Shown here in pieces: positions 1 through 12,600 of a stretch of 40,922 nt of DNA. Source of the stretch: Reticulitermes lucifugus. Lineage: Eukaryota; Arthropoda; Insecta; Blattodea; Rhinotermitidae. Numbering within the stretch: position 1 is the first letter of the stretch; every line of letters starts with the position of its first letter. Location of the stretch: positions 243-41,164 of the forward strand of contig JAKCWW010001979.1 in the NCBI GenBank assembly GCA_026260175.1, written 5' to 3'. A model generated the notes under the pieces. The model was not told where the DNA came from, did no database searches, and saw only the letters and a list, made by a program, of their open reading frames with translations. Made by a program: the position numbers and the translations under genes.

Positions 1-79
1 AGTGAAAATTTATTTATAAGTGCATTCGTTGGTTGAATGAGTGAATATTAATACTAAGATGCACAGTGAACACAAAGTA

Positions 80-430
80 AAATTAGACAGTATACATGTT
101 AGCTTCCCTGCTGATACTCTTTGGTACAGGATGTGTTTATACTAACAGTACATTTATTAGCTAACCTGTTGATAGTGGTGTGGTTGTGTTTATACTGACA
201 GTAAATGTGTTAGCATGTCTGTTTGTACTGACCATAAATATGTTAGCTCACCTGTTGGTACTGGTTGTGTTTATACTGACAGTATGTGCATTAGCTCACC
301 TGTTAACACTCATTAGTACTGACTGTGTTTACACAAATAGTACATTTGTTAGCTCACATGCCGATACACACTACCATCTGTGTTTATACTGACAGTACAT
401 ATGTTATGTCACCTGCTGGTACTGGATGCA
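80..430. repeat. diverged minisatellite, about seven units of 40-58 bp
   Basis: The plus strand repeats the pattern GTGTTTATACTGACAGTA, then a T-rich link, then TTAGCTCACCTGTTGGTACT. Recognisable units start near 85, 133, 187, 229, 268, 325 and 379. Units differ by substitutions and small indels, so the array is old. The last unit overlaps the 3' end of DENND1 exon 10. Read on the minus strand, the better units contain CAGGTGAGC, a consensus 5' splice site. Confidence 0.8.
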
Positions 431-672
431 TTTTTCCTCTCCCTCTTAGGAACTTTATGGAAAGAAGCTATTGCAGTGGTTTTGGGGCCTGTAAAGGTCT
501 GTGGTCTTCGCCTGTTTACTGGGGATGTGGGTGCTGACTGAGGTTTGTCTCCTTTACCAGTTTCATCCAAACCATCTTCCCTGGAACCAAGTCCTTCACG
601 AGGCTGCATGTCACGTAACTTAGAGCGAATACCCTTGTATGCAGTTCGCACATCTTTTCCACGTTCCTTTAC
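413..672 (-). CDS. DENND1: DENND1 exon 10 (post-DENN basic helix and tail start)
   Basis: It starts in phase 0 with [20 protein letters not shown], a basic helix equivalent to the vertebrate AKMGIKEVKNRLKQK segment. A Pro/Ser/Arg-rich tail follows ([15 protein letters not shown]). Two ends are possible. A CAG|GTGACA donor at 412/411 would continue the tail beyond the window. Without splicing, the frame stops at 409-411 after one more Arg. The end lies inside the last unit of the minisatellite at 80-430. Confidence 0.85.
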
Positions 673-3600
673 CTGTGTGATTGAAAGGCAAAATTTGTTA
701 GAGGAGATATTTAAACAAACTTTTTATTTTAGAGTAGTGACGATGATCAAACAGTGACACACGCCTACAAGAAAATCTGTAACCGTTGTTTATACAGTTA
801 TTTTATGACTTTTCCTCAACTATTAAAAATATGTTGCAGAGAACCAGGTATGAGTGAATAATGAATGATGATTCAAATGAAAGGAAGTGGATGTGACCCA
901 CTTTTAAGGTGCTAACACAGAATTTGCATTGAGGGACTCAAAAAGAGCATAAGCTATCCCAATGCAACCTCATGTGTGACACTCAATTCATTACTTAGAT
1001 CACTGTCTGATATCTGTGGAAAAAGAAAACAGATCTCTGAAATATACTGATCTAAATGAACCATAAATTTTATATCATTGCAACAGAAGACAACTGACAC
1101 TATTGTATTTACAATATTTACCTAACAGGGATAAATAATTACTGATGTTACATAAAACATGCTGAAGAAGATACAGAATAAGTGTGTACATTTTTAAAGA
1201 AAACTCTACTAGAAAGTGGCCAACTAGAAGATTGTGAAGAAGAATAGATGATAATATTAAAATTAATTCTGGGGAAGCAGGTCAAGGGGCAGTAAGTTTG
1301 ATTGAAATGAAATAGGATTGTCTCATAAGCTTTGGTATTTGTGGGACTAAACTTTTGAGGCTGTGTTACTAGAATTATATCGTTAGCTACCATAAAGTTT
1401 GAGAACTTCCACACTTGCCAAACATGCAGGACTTATGAGAATCTCCATCTGTGAGCAGATATTAGACAAGGAATGGACAGAGATTTGTTCTGAAATTTGT
1501 ACTCAGAGTATAGACAGCATGGGAAGCACCAGTCTTGTTTGGTATAGCAAATTATATTTCCAGCACTTGGTGTACCAGGATGTCACAATTTGAAGAGTGA
1601 ATGAATACAAAGTTCTGTGTATAACTTGGCAGGATATTCATATAAACTTACAATACATTCAAAGAAGGATATAAGGACTCACCTGTAGTGTCAAAATGGT
1701 TTAGGAATTCCTTGGAGGACCCATGAAAGATGAAGTCAATGGCACCTTATACTTACAAGACAATTCTCTGGGTTCTAAAGGTCAACTGACAAAACTGTAC
1801 ATATGATTGATGAATTCACGAAAATCATTGATGTGGAAGAAGCGCGTGCCACGTCATGGTGCATGATAATCTTAATATACATAATGAGTACGGACACTTT
1901 GCTCTACAAAATCTCAGAAATCAGCACACACGAAAGTCAACGATGATCCAGACATTCCCAACACAGCTACGATGGTCAATGAATAAAGGCGCCAGTCTCA
2001 ATCTACTAACCAAACACCCAGCCCATACTGCAAGTCACCAGCATAATGGCAACACTTAAGGGGGTAACACAGGTAAAGGGATGCAGGGGTGCTTTCAGCA
2101 TTTCTATGTCCACTGACAGAAATATGTGACAAGAGAAGGGAACTTCTGTGCATGCTGCCAGATATAAGCCCACACAGATGAAGATCACAAACGATTTTGA
2201 CACTACCATGTACCATGTATAGCAGAATCCCAATTTAAACATCAAGGTAAACGTAAAGTTCACCCTAGAACAGGCCATGAAGACCCAGAGGGGGAGTAGA
2301 GGTATAGCTCTACTCTTTCTTTAACCTCGGCGCTAGATGGGGGTGGGTGGTCAACACCATGCCCCAGCCGTTTTACCCCCGGGAAAGAGACCTGGTACCC
2401 ATTGTACAGGAGGCTGGGTGGGCTCCAGGGCTGGTCTGGACGGGAACAGAAAATCTCGCCCCCCCCAATTTAAACATCATTTGGTTTAAATTTGGAGTGA
2501 CTCTAATGTTTTTGTAACTGCAATACTAGTTTTGTTTGATTCTGACATGACACACATTGAAGACTTTTTTTATGTAAGGTATAAAAAGCTTGTCCCCCAT
2601 ATGGATTTTAAAAGTGTGGGTTCTGCTGTATCTATATGGGTTAAGGTAAATCTGTCCCTGCCCATGACATGAAGGCATAAAGGGGGAGGACAGGTATAGC
2701 TCCACTCACTTATAACCTCAGCAAAAGATGGGGGTGAGTGGTCACCTTCATGCCCTGGCCGCTTTACCCCTGAGGAAAGAACCCCCAGTACTCATTGAAT
2801 AGGGACTTGGAACCAATCTGGACATTCTGGAATAATGTATATCCATAGTAGTATTGATTCCAATCCTAAAGTTTCCTCAGTTGGCTGCATGAAAATAAAC
2901 TGAATATATGTAAACAAAATTTTATTATATGCTTGGAAATCAAGTAGAGCAGAACCCCATTTAAGGTCTTCCTGGGGGACAAGCTTTTTGTACCTTAAAT
3001 CGAGAAAAACTTAAAAGGGGGTTGTGTCAAAATCAAACAGAAAATTACTACTGTAGTTAATACATTATATTTACCATAAATGTATACCCAATACTGCTTT
3101 ACTTCAATCTGTTTTATATTTATGTTTATATGAAGGAAAAAAATGAAATAAAATAGAGTTTCACTGCATAAGACATTCTATGAGTATTAGTCCAAAATTT
3201 TTTGCCGTTTCCACGCACATTATGTTCGGATTTGTCTCCACTTCTTCAGTTATCCATAATTTGGAACTTGAGAGTTTTCATCACTTTGTGCTCATGTTCA
3301 AAACACTTTACGACACTACTCAGCAACATATGCAATGAAAATCTTCGTCATGTCGTAGCAGTGGACGAGACTTTCCAGAAACTAGTTACGTGATACTGAC
3401 ATCTGCCGTTAGCAGTCTGCCTACTGCGTAAGTTTCATTATAGACAGCAGTAGTGCAGTGAGCAAATCATAAGGTAGCTTACATCCACAATTAATGATCA
3501 ACCAGTAACTGTTGTTAGAAACATGCTTAGATGTAAGTGCCTCCCGCCACGTGACATTTTAGCACTGACACTCATGTAAACTCTTGAGAATCTATAGTAC

Positions 3601-6600
3601 ACTACTGTGATAATTTGCATTTGATTCTAACATCATTTGGAAGTTGTAAATGCAAACCTTAAATCGAGGTTCCAAACCAGTGTAGGAACAGAATTTTCAT
3701 GATTTTAATATGAGAAAACCTAATATCAAGAAACCTTACATCAAGAAAATTTTACATTACTTATATTGGGTTTNGGGGGGGGGGGGAACGCCAGAAGAAA
3801 TGAAACTAAAATGCAGGAAAACCTTTACATTGGGATTCTACTACATGTTCAGAATTTTGTCTGTAATAAGAACACCCTTAATACATTTTATCAGTTGCAG
3901 AACAGAAATGTCTGTCAAAAACAAGCTCATGCTGCAGTCACACTTACAGATTTCACAGCTGACTTCACTGCAGGATTAGCCTGAAATTACAATTACCCAT
4001 TATATAAGAAGCACATCTACAGAAAAAGCAATGACAATAACAGAACAGAATACAACAAACAAAACAGACTGCCCAACAAAACAATGCAGAATGTGGTAAT
4101 TATGTTTACTAAAATCCCAGGTACTTTAAGGTTTAAGGTACTAATTATTTTCTGGAAAAATCCATATTTATATGAAGGGTTCCAAAATTGCTTTTCCAAA
4201 ATGGCCAGTTATCCTGGATGCTTAAAATACAAATTTCAATCATTATTAAACAACCAACTTGTAACTAAAACCCTAAGGTTCGAAACCATTAATATCAGAT
4301 CCCCACTACTGAACATTTCACCCTGTCCTTAGCCGCTCTTAAAGCCATTTACCACAAAATAATCTTTCTTCACATCTTTTCAGCTCTATAAATTACTAGA
4401 GTCCTTCAGTTGCTAGTATTCTTTTGGGTTTCTGCACCACGTGGTGGTTGAATGTTCTGAAGTTTCGGAGGAACACAATGCCTCCATCTTCAGAGTGACT
4501 GAATCTGGTTCAGGTGGATGCTAAAGTACAGCTGAACTCGGTTCCAATGACCTTGGTTTGTATGACAACTTGTCTATAGAATTATACATTCTGTGGTACC
4601 AACTAATTCCCCATAAGGCATGTGTTTTTATGCCTTGCTTAGTACAACATACATTAGAGCATCTCCTCGTATATAACGACATTACCAGTCATCATTTCCA
4701 ACATAATTTTCCAAGAAGTAGACTATTTTGAGAATTCTACCATCTCCTTGTCCTTGAGACGGCAAGCCCTCTATGCTTTCAGGTAACAACATAAATTCCA
4801 GGCCTGAAAAATGACAATAGTAACGGTAATTACATTGTGCATAAAGTTAACAGGAGACTGGTAACGTGATAACATGGCTACAGTCACGAATAAAAGGAAC
4901 ATTTTGAGTGTCAAATGAAAAGTTAAAGTAATACAACAAATAGAAAATGGAAACAAGAAAGCTGACGTGTGTCGGGAATTTGGTCTTGGAAATTCTACGA
5001 TCCAAACGATTTGGAAAAGCAGAACCAAAATTATTAGTGCATTTGAACAAAATCGATTGAGAATAAAGCGATTTTGAAAGCCTGAACGAAGTGACATCGA
5101 TGAGGCACTGCTTAAGTGGTTTAAGCAAGAGAGACGTCAGAACGTCCCAGTGAGTGGTCCTATTCTCATGATAATTTTTGATCTTCTTTAATTTTAATGT
5201 TAACTTAATGTATATTTTAGCATAAACCTGTATGGAAATTTACAATTATATAAGAGTAATTTTTACTATTTCTAAATTCTAATTGTAATTTAAATTTGAA
5301 ATAGATCATAGCGTTAACATTATTGAATGTGCCTACAGGCCTGTATTTTGCCTTGAAATATTTTTCCTTCACTTCTACCAAACACCTCGCTTAGAGCGAC
5401 AGTCATTTATAACAACACAATTTATTCAGTCCCTTTGATGACATTAAAACCGAGTTTGTATTTGGACAGGAGGAATATTTCAGTTATATGGGAAGGTTGG
5501 AGAAAATATGGGCCAATCTTCCATTTCCATAGCTCTGACTGGCCAAATTTCCTCCATCATTCCCATACAGTTGACACATTCCTTCTTTCCAACTTCTACT
5601 TCAGCATCCATCTGAACCAGACTGTCACCCTGAAGATGGAGGCAGTACATTCCTCTGAAATATCTGAACATTCAAGCACTACACAGTGAAGAAACCCAAA
5701 AGAAGACCAGCAACTGATCAACACCTGCAATGAAAAGCTCAGACTCTGTTAAATTCCATGATATATATATCCATCATCCCTGTTTATTTAACCCTCTTGG
5801 GTTTGATCAGATAAACTCTTCAAAGCAAAGGACATTATACAACAAACAACTGGTAAAACTCATTTTTTATACCTTAATCTGTAACGTTTCATAACAGGAT
5901 ATTCACAGGATATCTTAGTTTGTTTTCTCAGAATCATTTTTGAGAGATGAAATAAAGAAGCCACCTTTCCAGAAATTATGCAGAATTTCACAATAGTGTG
6001 AGGTGACGAAATTCAGTTGACCCTTTGCAGGTGGATACAAGTCAATTGCTGTATGTATATCAGCACCATGCCCTTTAAAATGTTAATGAATTCTGGTATA
6101 TTTGTATTGTTTGTTTCTTCAAAACAATACTGCATGAATATGTGTTAATTGAAACACTGTTGTATTAACAGCCCATATTGATAAGATTAATGTGTATTAA
6201 TTAGTGATTCAATGGTCTTCTATCTTCCTGACAATTTTGTTGTGATGGTATTCATTTAACTGTGATTATTCCTTACAAACAATCAGAGACATGCGTGTAG
6301 AAGTTTCAAGTCTTTCGGGACACGCTTAGAAAAGTAACAATAATTAGTATATAGGACATAACAGATTCCTATCTGCAATAAAAAGGATTAAAAAAATGAG
6401 CAGGAAAATATGGGTTCTAAAATTTTACAAAATTGTAGATAAGCATAAAATTCACACAAGGTGTTTCTTGAATTCATGTAAACAGAGGAACAAACAATGC
6501 AGGTGAAAATATTCCTAAAGGCAACAAAGGAACACAGACAGTAAATAGAAAAGTGCCCATGTTTCTTTACCTTGTTTTTGACAGTTTTTAAGAATGCACT

Positions 6601-9600
6601 GCCTTCCTTTCGCATAGTGTATGTCCACTCCTTGTACTGTTGCTTCAATTTGGAGCTTGACTTCTCTGAATAGTTACAAGCTTCCAATTCAAACTCATCA
6701 GAAAATCCAAGTCCATTATTCAGCATTTCAAGCCTTTCTTCAATAAACTGTAAAATAATCAACCATATATTACTGGTTGAAACAAAGGTATTGCCAATAA
6801 ATATATAAAGTAGCGTTTCTGAAACTGAGGTTTACCAGAAATAGCTTTCTAATTGCAATTTTTCTGTGCATCAATTTTAAGGAAAAACACTGTGAATTCA
6901 GGACACTAACTGTATAAATATCTGCAGCATGCAAAAACAAAGTCACTGAGATAAGGATCATGAATGCTTTGTGATTTAAGTTTTTGAAAGATCAGACTGA
7001 ATACATGCGATGACGTTTTGAGTTTTGTTACCAAAACAGCTCACCTGCTGGAAGATCTGCAGCTGCAGCATTTTACGTAGAAAAGGCTGCATACTTGACG
7101 GACGGGATTCAATGAAAGCATCAGGACTGAACGTGATTTTCTGACCCAAATGGAACTTCAGAGCATCTCGGTATCCTCCAATCAGTTGGACCAGTGCTCG
7201 AAGAAATGCTCGAGATACTCCATCTCCCAAAAGGGCAGCACGATTTCGAAGCTGGCGTCTCAAGGAATTCACCTAGTAAGAATTTCACTGAATTAAGAAA
7301 GGCAGAATAGATAAACATGAAGTAATGGTAACAGAACATACTTCTCTTCAAATGTCTCAAGCTAAACAATGAGGGGCACAAGAAATATGAGTAAGAATAC
7401 CCACTGCTGTAAAAACACCAACCTTGTGAACATTGTACAAAGCTATTTTTGGGCTGTTTCTAGGTACTCTGTACACCAAGAAATTATCTAGCGTCATGAA
7501 ATGTATAAAACCTAAGGTTCAACGTTATCATAAATTCCCACTACTGGTCGTCATCCTCAGCCACATCAGTGTCATTAACAAAGAACACAAAACATGGACA
7601 AAATACAATTTGACATGCAGAACTGATCTAATGGCTAAGAAGAGATTAACAGAGACCAAGTAAGAGAATAGGAATTAAATGATAACTTCACAAGCATCTA
7701 TGGCATACAGAAAAATAACCAACTGTAAAGAAATTAATGCGATACACACAGGCTGATCAAAAATATCTGGGACAGATTTTTTTTATAAAGAAACTGCTAA
7801 CAGTATAAAAGTCACAACTCTGTAGGATATTTCACATCTTCTGACACAACATACCAGAGTAGCAGGTGGCAAGGTTAACTCAATCTTGAATGAGGTGATC
7901 TACAATGTAAGCGTGTTTTTTTCATCACTCTGTGAAATGGATGTATGGGAAGGAGCTATGTTTTTGCATTAAATTCCACTTGAAACTTGATAAATCAGCA
8001 ACAGAATTGTACATCATCCACCTTACTTACCAGACTTGGACCCCAGTGACTTCTTCTTCTTGTTTCCAAAGCTAAGACCACCCTGAAGGGAAAACAATTT
8101 CAAGACAATGCAGAGATACAATTGAATACAACACGGCAACTGCAGGCCTACCACAAATGCACTGAAAAGTGGAGAGACTGCTCGCACCACTGCATACAAT
8201 CTGGAGGATCATACTTTCAAGAAAATAACTCAGAGAAGCTTGTAAGTGCTTTGGTTTTCCTACAATACATTCTGGCCCAGACACTTCTGATCAGCCCTTT
8301 TAAAAATACTCACTACATCTGGAGGAAGACTCTCCAGGTCTTGGAATGGAGTCTCAAGCTTGTTGCTGTCTGCATCCAAAACCACAACATCTCCAAGATC
8401 AGCCCTCCTCACACGCTGCAAATAAAGAAATCTGTACTTCATTTTACTGCAGTAGTTTAGCACAAATTCCAGGCATTTTTAAACTAAAACAAAGCACTTT
8501 TCTATAGCAAATCCAGAAAACACTCCAATGACAATCATGTGCAATCATATATTGTTGCCATGTTTAATCACTTTATTTACAAAACTCGCGCTAAAGGTTC
8601 ATAAGCATTTTGACACATTCCTTCTGACTTTGTGAGGCAATGCATTTAAATTTATATTGCTTTAATTACCAATACGTTAAAAACACAATATAATAATGAC
8701 AGTCATAAATACATCTGTTTATTTCATACCAACAAAACATTCGAATGAAGGAAATGTTCAGCAATGAATAAGGTAGCACTTCACTATCAAAGAAATGTTG
8801 AACATTAAACAGAAAATACACCAATTACCTCAGGGCATTTAGAAAACAAGTGCTGGAAAGAATTTATGAAGCTTATTTCCCTTTGATTGTCTGAGGCTAA
8901 GAGGGATTTGTCATGAAAAATTTAAGGACCCTACATTTCTTTACAAATCTGGTACAGTCAAGTTGCATACTGTTCAAAGTTTCAAGAAAATTTATCAATA
9001 TAGTCAAGAGTTACTGGCAGGAAAGGCAAACACATGGGCATTATAATGATATAAAGGTGTATTTCCTCGAAAGCAGTCTCAAAAACATACCATTTACTGT
9101 TTAGAAACAATTACTTCTACTGAATGTGAAGGCATTAAAAAAATTCAGATCTATGGACCAAAATTTCCAGCGTAACTTTTCCCCTGCCAAATGGCCACAA
9201 TCAGGAATTTCCACAATGATTAAGGATTAAATACTTGGTCTCATGATTTATGTCAGAATAATTACTCTTGTACTTTCAACTGTTTGTCAGAAATGACTCC
9301 TACATATACTCACACACTAACAGAGAATAGTTCAGACAACCTATATAAGAATCACACAAACAGACTTTCATCTGAGTTTAAATGTGTTGTTTCAGTACAA
9401 ACAGTTCTATTTCTACTTTCAGAATCCATTTAAAAATGCATATTTCAATAATACCTGATATATGACCTCCGGAACTCCAATAAGGTAAGGCATGGGTGCA
9501 AGCAAATAGTCCATAAGAGCCATTGGTAATACTGGAATGAAGATATGTTGCCAATTCATAGGATAGATAACAGAATTTGCAGACTGAACACAGGCACTCA

Positions 9601-12600
9601 GACGATACAGTTTCTTTGAAGTGAAAATTATACGTCGCTCATACAACATAGATGCAAAAATAATCATCATATTATGCGCATCAACAGCATTGTAATACTC
9701 GGTAAGGTTGCGCTGAAAAGAAAAACAAAAAAACCTTAACAATTGGTTGCATGAATATAACATAATCTTGTAAAATTTTTCATCGTCACATAAACTTAGT
9801 ACAGTAGTAATAAACAATAATAAAATCTCGACACAAGAAGCATACCAAAATGTCGTCACTCATCTACTGAATGCCTTTAATAATAACTGTTTGTAAATTA
9901 CAGGATATCATAATTTTGTATCTCCACACCGACCTATCATGTGTGTAACTGCCAAGCTAACTGAACATACTTCTTGTTGAAAAGAAAAAGGCAGAAACTG
10001 ATATGTGTATTAAATTGTCATAAAATAATGGCTGAATTAGTATGGAAACAAACATTCTCACAAAAGCTACAGAAAGAATATAAGAACCATTTAAACACCT
10101 ATTAACTACCTGGACGGTTCAGTATTTTAACTGCACACTTAAGGCATATGACATACGATCACCTAAAGTTTCAAAATAACAACTTCAAGGTAATCAAATG
10201 ATTCTTATTAAAATTAACTTTACTTACATTTTCAGGGATGCTGGGCAACTGAAACTGGTTTGGGCATGGACACACAAAGTTCTACAAAAAAAAAGTGTAG
10301 CAAAGTCAGCAACTCTTTAAAAGTGAACACAAACCTTTAAATATTCAGACATTTTAGAATGTGCAGTTCAGTTTCAAGTCTGAAGAAAAAGCCTTCTTTC
10401 AGAGCATGCATGAAAACCTTTTCGTGATTAACGCTTCCATACAGGTTGTTTCATTACAGAAAGTGTAGGGGTTTATTGAGGGCTCATGGTTTGTATATGA
10501 ATGATTCAGTTCTGAGTTTAATGTTGAGGTGTGGTTTGTAATTCTCAATTTTGATGCACCCAAACTGGATCAACTTCACCACACCACCTTATTTCTTAGA
10601 CCTACAACTGTAAAACTTTCTTTGATGGTAACATACCACTGTGCTTTGTCAAAAGTTTTTCAATAAAATACACCAAGCTGGGAACAACAGTAACCTTAAT
10701 CAGATTATAATAATTTACATTTTGAGTTACAACATATTTTGACCTTTCTTGGTTACCATCAGGTAAGAACTTCTATCAAAAACCAAAGACAGACAGTACT
10801 TGTAATGCCTATTATTTATTTTTGTTTTTTTGTTGTTAATAAAAGTTTGGTACGCTGGAGGTTGTGGTGTGGTATAGCTTTGGTACTTCGGTCCATAAAA
10901 TGTTTTTGTTTTGTACTGAGGTCTTGTCTCTCTAGTTATCTTATAGTTTCTGAATTATGGTAACTTAGTGTTCAGTCTTTTTTGTGCTGAATCCATGTAA
11001 TTCAATACACGAACAAAAGATGCAACAAACGCCCCACAAGAAACATAACTGGACTTACAACTAGCACAACAAAGGAATGAATAATGCCACTGACAGTGGC
11101 CAGACTACGCACACTCAACATAAAAAAAGACTGAGGGTGACATTAGAATCCAGAAGCTACAACTATGCAGATAAGACCTCAATACCAAAAAAAACACAAT
11201 TTTCTAGAAAAAAGTAAAAAAAGTATCAAAGCTACACCAAACCACAACCTCTAAACATATCAAACAAATTAATAACAAAAATCCATATTAATAAGGGACA
11301 TTACAAATACTGCATGCCTTTGCTTTGTGATAGCAAGTTCTTTTTAAGGTCAAAATATGTTGTAACTCAGAATATAAATTATTATACCTAATACAGGTTA
11401 CTGCTGTGCTGACCGGAATAACTTGGTGTATTTAACTCAAAAACTGATCACTACTAACACCACTGCCATCACAGCATAACCAGTGCACTTGATAAAGCAT
11501 CATCAATATTATTTTCATGAAGTCAACTGGTAACAGCACTTTCAAGGAGAAATTAACAAAATTCAGCCACAAGACAACTCCTATGATGAAATATATCACT
11601 TCATAGCTCTGATGGGTCAGCACAATTATTTATTTATTTAGTTACTCATTCATTATTGGCCATTTAATGGCACTTTCAATCATTCAAATCCTATATTGCC
11701 ATGTAGCATGTAGGTGGTTAACAACATTTCAGAGCAACCTGTTACTTCTCTATCTCCAGGGATAAAATGGATACCCACAGTCCATACCACAGGATTTTCA
11801 TTAAGCAATGCTGTACATGTGCTGAACTAGTCTAGGCCAGCTCACTTTTACAAGCATGTTCACAGCATCATAATCTGACAACCCTACAATACCCCATTAC
11901 ATATATTTAAAAATGTCTTCAGATAGTGCTGTGTGTGCTTTCAGGTATGGTATTTGGCTACACTAGCCTCTAACAACCTGGCAAGGTTGAAGGTATGAAT
12001 CCATACAATTTCCAGTTTGTCCCTGGTACGATAATAAGGAAGATGACAAAGGCTAGCGAAATAATTTGAACCTGGGGAGCCTGATGTACAAAGTTTTGAC
12101 TCTATCAGTGGTGAAGGACAGGAAATATCCACAGTGGATCTGCCTACTCTTGAACCTGAGACCTTTACCCTACCAACCCATCTTCAGATAGTTATGTTCT
12201 ATGTATCCACCTGTACTAATTCCTGTTCCTGTTTTTAGTATGGTGGATTCAACAACAAAGGCCAAATAGGGAATTGATAGAGTTGTGTGAGTTCTCAGGG
12301 TTCCTTTGCATGGGTTCATAATTATTAAAAAAAATTTTATGGTTAAAAGTTCATTTACTAAAATTTATTCCCTTCACTAATAGTCTCATTAACTATTCCT
12401 TTTGAAAGCATCACTTTATTCACTTCTTCTCTGTAAATTTGGCCAGTATAAATCAAATTTATTTAAACAAAGAAATAAGATATCATGGAGTGACGTGATT
12501 AATTCTGTCAGAATCTAATGGCTACAAAAATGTACTGCCACATGCGGTGCAAAAGGCAAGTGGGTCAGAGCGATTTCTGGAGCTGCTGACGTGATCCAGT

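Larger units (their letters stand above)
673..6570 (-). other. DENND1 intron 9 (5.9 kb)
   Basis: This intron holds two Tigger-like nonautonomous elements (about 2220-2628 and 2945-3683), two SINE copies, and a Tigger transposase relic at 4874-5170. I see no further DENND1 exon: exons 9 and 10 join directly in frame and the protein alignment has no gap. I see nothing notable in 690-2200 or 5740-6540. Confidence 0.7.

Noticed and set aside
3766..3984. ORFs containing a run of Gly
   Set aside because: They come from a G homopolymer with an N, probably an assembly uncertainty.
5435..5689. 84-residue ORF ending in a Leu-Lys-Met-Glu-Ala motif
   Set aside because: The motif is the translation of a dispersed repeat seen at several loci in this window.
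8122..8460. 112-residue plus-strand ORF
   Set aside because: It overlaps DENND1 exon 7 on the opposite strand, so it is a shadow frame.
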